NCBI GenBank assembly: GCA_017512555.1
Contig: JAFWFE010000063.1
Coordinates: 1 to 64,000, forward strand
Length of the DNA: 64,000 bases
Direction: 5' to 3'
Origin: Solobacterium sp.
GTDB taxonomy: Bacteria > Bacillota_I > Bacilli_A > Erysipelotrichales > Erysipelotrichaceae
In this document: positions 61,516 to 64,000 of the stretch, one piece after another
Numbering within the stretch: position 1 is the stretch's first letter
How the letters are laid out: each line of letters starts with the position of its first letter
The notes under the pieces: model-generated
Database searches by the model: none
What the model saw: the letters and a program-made list of their open reading frames with translations, nothing else
Told to the model about the DNA's origin: nothing
Made by a program: the position numbers and the translations under genes

Positions 61516-61588
61516 CATTCTGTACGAGTGTACGTAATTCTTTTTGCATCTTTTCATGTGCAGAAAGCATGGCATAGGAGGACAGGAT

Positions 61589-64000
61589 ATGAACAAAAAA
61601 GCATTATCTGTTATTCTGTCAGCATTGATGAGTGTCAGTGTGCTGCAGACACCAGTGTTTGCGATGGGAGAAGAACCCGAAGCTGATGGTCAGGAAGTAA
61701 CAGAAGTACAGGAAAACCAAACAACTGAAGAAGAAACTGAAGAAACACAGGAACCTGAAGAAGAGGATGAGAACCTCGAAGAACCTGTGGAAGTAACAGA
61801 AGAAACACCGGAAGTGACGGAAGAACCGGAGGAGACAGAGACTCCTGCAGTTACGGAAGTCCCTGAAGAAACAGAAGAGCCGGAAGAAACTGAAGTTCCC
61901 GAAGTTACTGAGCCTGAAGAGACCGAAGAACCAGAAGAAGATCCCACGGAGAGCGAGGAACTTTTGGATGCTGAGGAAGAGTCAGAAGAAGACGTCGTGC
62001 TTGCGGAAACCCCTGAAGAAGAGCCGGAAGTCACACTGATCACACCGGAGCCGGTGACCTACAATGGTGTAACCGTAACGGTCAGCTACCTCTCTGATAC
62101 TTTTGGTGGTAAAGAAGTCACAATGGTCGTCGGAGAGCCGGGTGAAACAGAAAGGGAAGCTCTGGAAGCCCTTGGAAGTTCTTTCAAAGCGGTCGATATC
62201 ACATTCATTGACGAAGAAGGCAATCCTGTCCAGCCTGAAGAAGGAAAGAATGTATCAGTATCGCTTGCAGCAGATGGCATGGATGCGGCAGGTTATTACG
62301 AAGCAGTCCATGTAGACGGCGAAGGGAATATCGTATCACTCACTGCCAATGCAGATGTGGCAGACACATTCACAGAAAAAGTAAAGATCGGTGAAGCAGT
62401 AAAAACGATTGAAGTCCCGGCAGAGACAGAGACTGTCGAAGTACAGGATTATAAAGAAGAGACATATACGGAGTTTGAACTGAAAGAACAGACGGTCGAA
62501 ATACCGGCAGTCATTTCCTATCGGTATGTACGTAAGAGCAGAGAAGTAGAAGTAACGCAGAACAAATGGGGATTCTTCAATTTTGGAGGATCCAAACAGC
62601 CTCAGACACGCACAGAGTACTACTATGAGAAAGAACCGTATGTAGTAAGAGAAGCGTACACGTATTCGACGTGGAAAAGAGTGCCTGTGCAGAAGACAAG
62701 GACAGTCCCTGCCGGAACCCATACAGAGACAAGAGTCGTAACAGAAGCCTATTCTTACGAAGTGACAGAAGATGTCTACGAAGATGTAACGCTCTACAAT
62801 GTTGAAACATCCTTCAGCGCAGAGTCATTCTCTGTTTATGCAATCGTAGCAGTCGGCACAGATGGCAGTATCGATTTCGATGAGACGTTCGGCGCAGATC
62901 ATATCACAGTCAATGCTCCGGCAGGAGCCTTCGAAGAAGGCACTGTCATGAAGATCGAGACAGTGGATGATCCGGATGTATTGGCTAATGCCCTGAAAGC
63001 ACTTGGAGATCACACATATAGTATCTATGGTATCGATATCAGCTTCTGGCAGGGTGATCAGGAAGTAGAACCTCAGAAGCCTGTAAAGGTAACCTGGACA
63101 TCAGAGTACATCAACGCAGGAGATACGGTAGTACATATCAATGATGACGGAACAGCAGAAACAGTAGCTGCAGTTGTACAGGACAATAAGACAGTATTCA
63201 CAACTGATAAGTTCTCGACATATACAACGACGAGACTGGATTCGATTGACTTTACACAAAGTTATGCCAATGCGATCAAGTTCGATCCGGATACACTTGT
63301 ATATACGGGGACGATGGCTTCAGGTCTTCTGGCAGATACACATCCGGAATTTGACGGATATACTTATGTCAATGCTACATATCAGAAAGCCGGTCAACAG
63401 CCGAGCAGCGACCATGTTGTATACCTCGGCGCATTCATTTACCGTGAGTTCGATGATGAAGGACAGCAGATCGGTGATGATAAGACGTATGTCTACTACC
63501 GTACAGAGACTACACAGGACAATGACCTGATCGTTAAGTTAGCCGATGATGAAACAATCTATCTGCATTATGAACCAACACCGTTGGCAATTACTTACAA
63601 TGTTGAATACAATGGAACAACATATCATATGGCAGACGAGAGTGAAGTTGCGGCACTGCAGGCAGCTTTAGGTGATGATGCGGACCAGCTGGTATTCAGC
63701 GGGCCGACATCCGTCAAATCGAATGTTACATATACGGAAGCGGTTGAAGTTGAGATTCCTCGAGGCTATTCTGCACAGCTGAGATACGGCAGCACTAATC
63801 AAACGCCTCAGCTGGGTGTTGAACCGTCCTACAGTATAAACAATGAACATAAGATCATCAGTAGAAATGGTAATCCGCTCGATCTTGACTATAAATATGA
63901 CATCAGAACAAGTACAGCTCAAACGGTTACACTGACGCTGACAAAGCGTACAAGTTTCACGTTTGACGCTAGTTATTTCCTGCGAACGGTATATACAGGC
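61589..64000 (+). CDS. Giant secreted surface protein 3, 3' end outside window
   Basis: An open frame of 804 codons runs from the ATG at 61589 (AGGAGG 10 nt upstream) to the window end. It has the signal peptide (MNKKALSVILSALMS...VFA), acidic stalk (about 27-145) and shared N-terminal module (about 155-420). A second, shorter copy of the module's beta domain follows (about 425-550: VHINDDGTAETV, TTDKFSTYT) that lacks the Tyr/Glu-rich insert seen in the first. The remainder (DTLVYTGTMASGLLADTHPEF, EVEIPRGYSAQLRY) resembles no family I recognise. C-terminal module and small gene, if present, lie beyond the window. Confidence 0.9.
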   Translation, partial: MNKKALSVILSALMSVSVLQTPVFAMGEEPEADGQEVTEVQENQTTEEETEETQEPEEEDENLEEPVEVTEETPEVTEEPEETETPAVTEVPEETEEPEETEVPEVTEPEETEEPEEDPTESEELLDAEEESEEDVVLAETPEEEPEVTLITPEPVTYNGVTVTVSYLSDTFGGKEVTMVVGEPGETEREALEALGSSFKAVDITFIDEEGNPVQPEEGKNVSVSLAADGMDAAGYYEAVHVDGEGNIVSLTANADVADTFTEKVKIGEAVKTIEVPAETETVEVQDYKEETYTEFELKEQTVEIPAVISYRYVRKSREVEVTQNKWGFFNFGGSKQPQTRTEYYYEKEPYVVREAYTYSTWKRVPVQKTRTVPAGTHTETRVVTEAYSYEVTEDVYEDVTLYNVETSFSAESFSVYAIVAVGTDGSIDFDETFGADHITVNAPAGAFEEGTVMKIETVDDPDVLANALKALGDHTYSIYGIDISFWQGDQEVEPQKPVKVTWTSEYINAGDTVVHINDDGTAETVAAVVQDNKTVFTTDKFSTYTTTRLDSIDFTQSYANAIKFDPDTLVYTGTMASGLLADTHPEFDGYTYVNATYQKAGQQPSSDHVVYLGAFIYREFDDEGQQIGDDKTYVYYRTETTQDNDLIVKLADDETIYLHYEPTPLAITYNVEYNGTTYHMADESEVAALQAALGDDADQLVFSGPTSVKSNVTYTEAVEVEIPRGYSAQLRYGSTNQTPQLGVEPSYSINNEHKIISRNGNPLDLDYKYDIRTSTAQTVTLTLTKRTSFTFDASYFLRTVYTG

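Larger units (their letters stand above)
61345..61588 (+). repeat. Repeated intergenic unit, copy 2
   Basis: Matches 55712-55958 in order (terminator, spacer, promoter, leader) and closely in sequence. Confidence 0.85.

Noticed and set aside
1-64000. tRNA, rRNA, IS elements, prophage or attachment sites
   Set aside because: No cloverleaf, rRNA-like, transposase or integrase sequence was recognised on reading.

Overview
The window reads as a chromosomal segment of a Gram-positive member of the Bacillota with moderate G+C. Evidence is the AGGAGG-type ribosome binding sites, lipobox lipoproteins, an LCP wall-ligase, DegV, an ECF S-component, a TagD-type cytidylyltransferase, and no outer-membrane or LPS genes. 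An Erysipelotrichia-like lineage is my guess only; nothing in the window proves it.

Layout. 1-19,700 is mostly housekeeping and transport: a partial ABC-F ATPase, phosphoglycerate mutase gpmI, a UroD/MtaA-like methyltransferase, two small lipoproteins, a YdcF-like membrane protein, a four-gene leftward operon (two MgtC paralogues, an esterase, an SGNH hydrolase), a MATE exporter, an ECF S-component, a pair of overlapping radical-SAM genes, a lipoprotein with an alpha/beta hydrolase, an MscS channel and DegV. An LCP protein and a CpsB-type phosphatase (17,877-19,696) lead into the surface-polysaccharide locus.

19,801-42,443 is a long rightward polysaccharide locus behind a strong extended -10 promoter. 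It starts with a fused phosphoglycosyltransferase-GT4 protein and an EpsG/Wzy-like polymerase, then TagD plus LicD (CDP-glycerol supply and phosphopolyol transfer). About a dozen glycosyltransferases follow, with two membrane acyltransferases, two hexapeptide acetyltransferases and a pyruvyltransferase-like protein, ending in a Wzm/Wzt ABC exporter with its own promoter. One gene (26,550-27,532) is broken by a 2-bp frameshift. 42,655-47,256 holds four satellite glycosyltransferase genes, followed by a metallophosphoesterase and an ABC exporter.

50,093-64,000 is the most unusual part. Three tandem giant Sec-secreted proteins (about 1,750 and 1,705 residues, and over 804 residues cut by the window end) share an acidic stalk and an N-terminal module but carry different middles: InlB-type repeats, a vWA/Cna-B/pilin-like set, and another arrangement. 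The two complete ones share a C-terminal module and have no LPXTG signal or membrane tail. Each is followed, with an identical 8-nt ATGAATAG overlap, by a 91-residue protein carrying a canonical EF-hand loop and no signal peptide. Promoter, leader, terminator and small gene are repeated with each unit, and parts are perfectly identical at DNA level. I propose this as a modular surface-protein/EF-hand partner system that deserves study.
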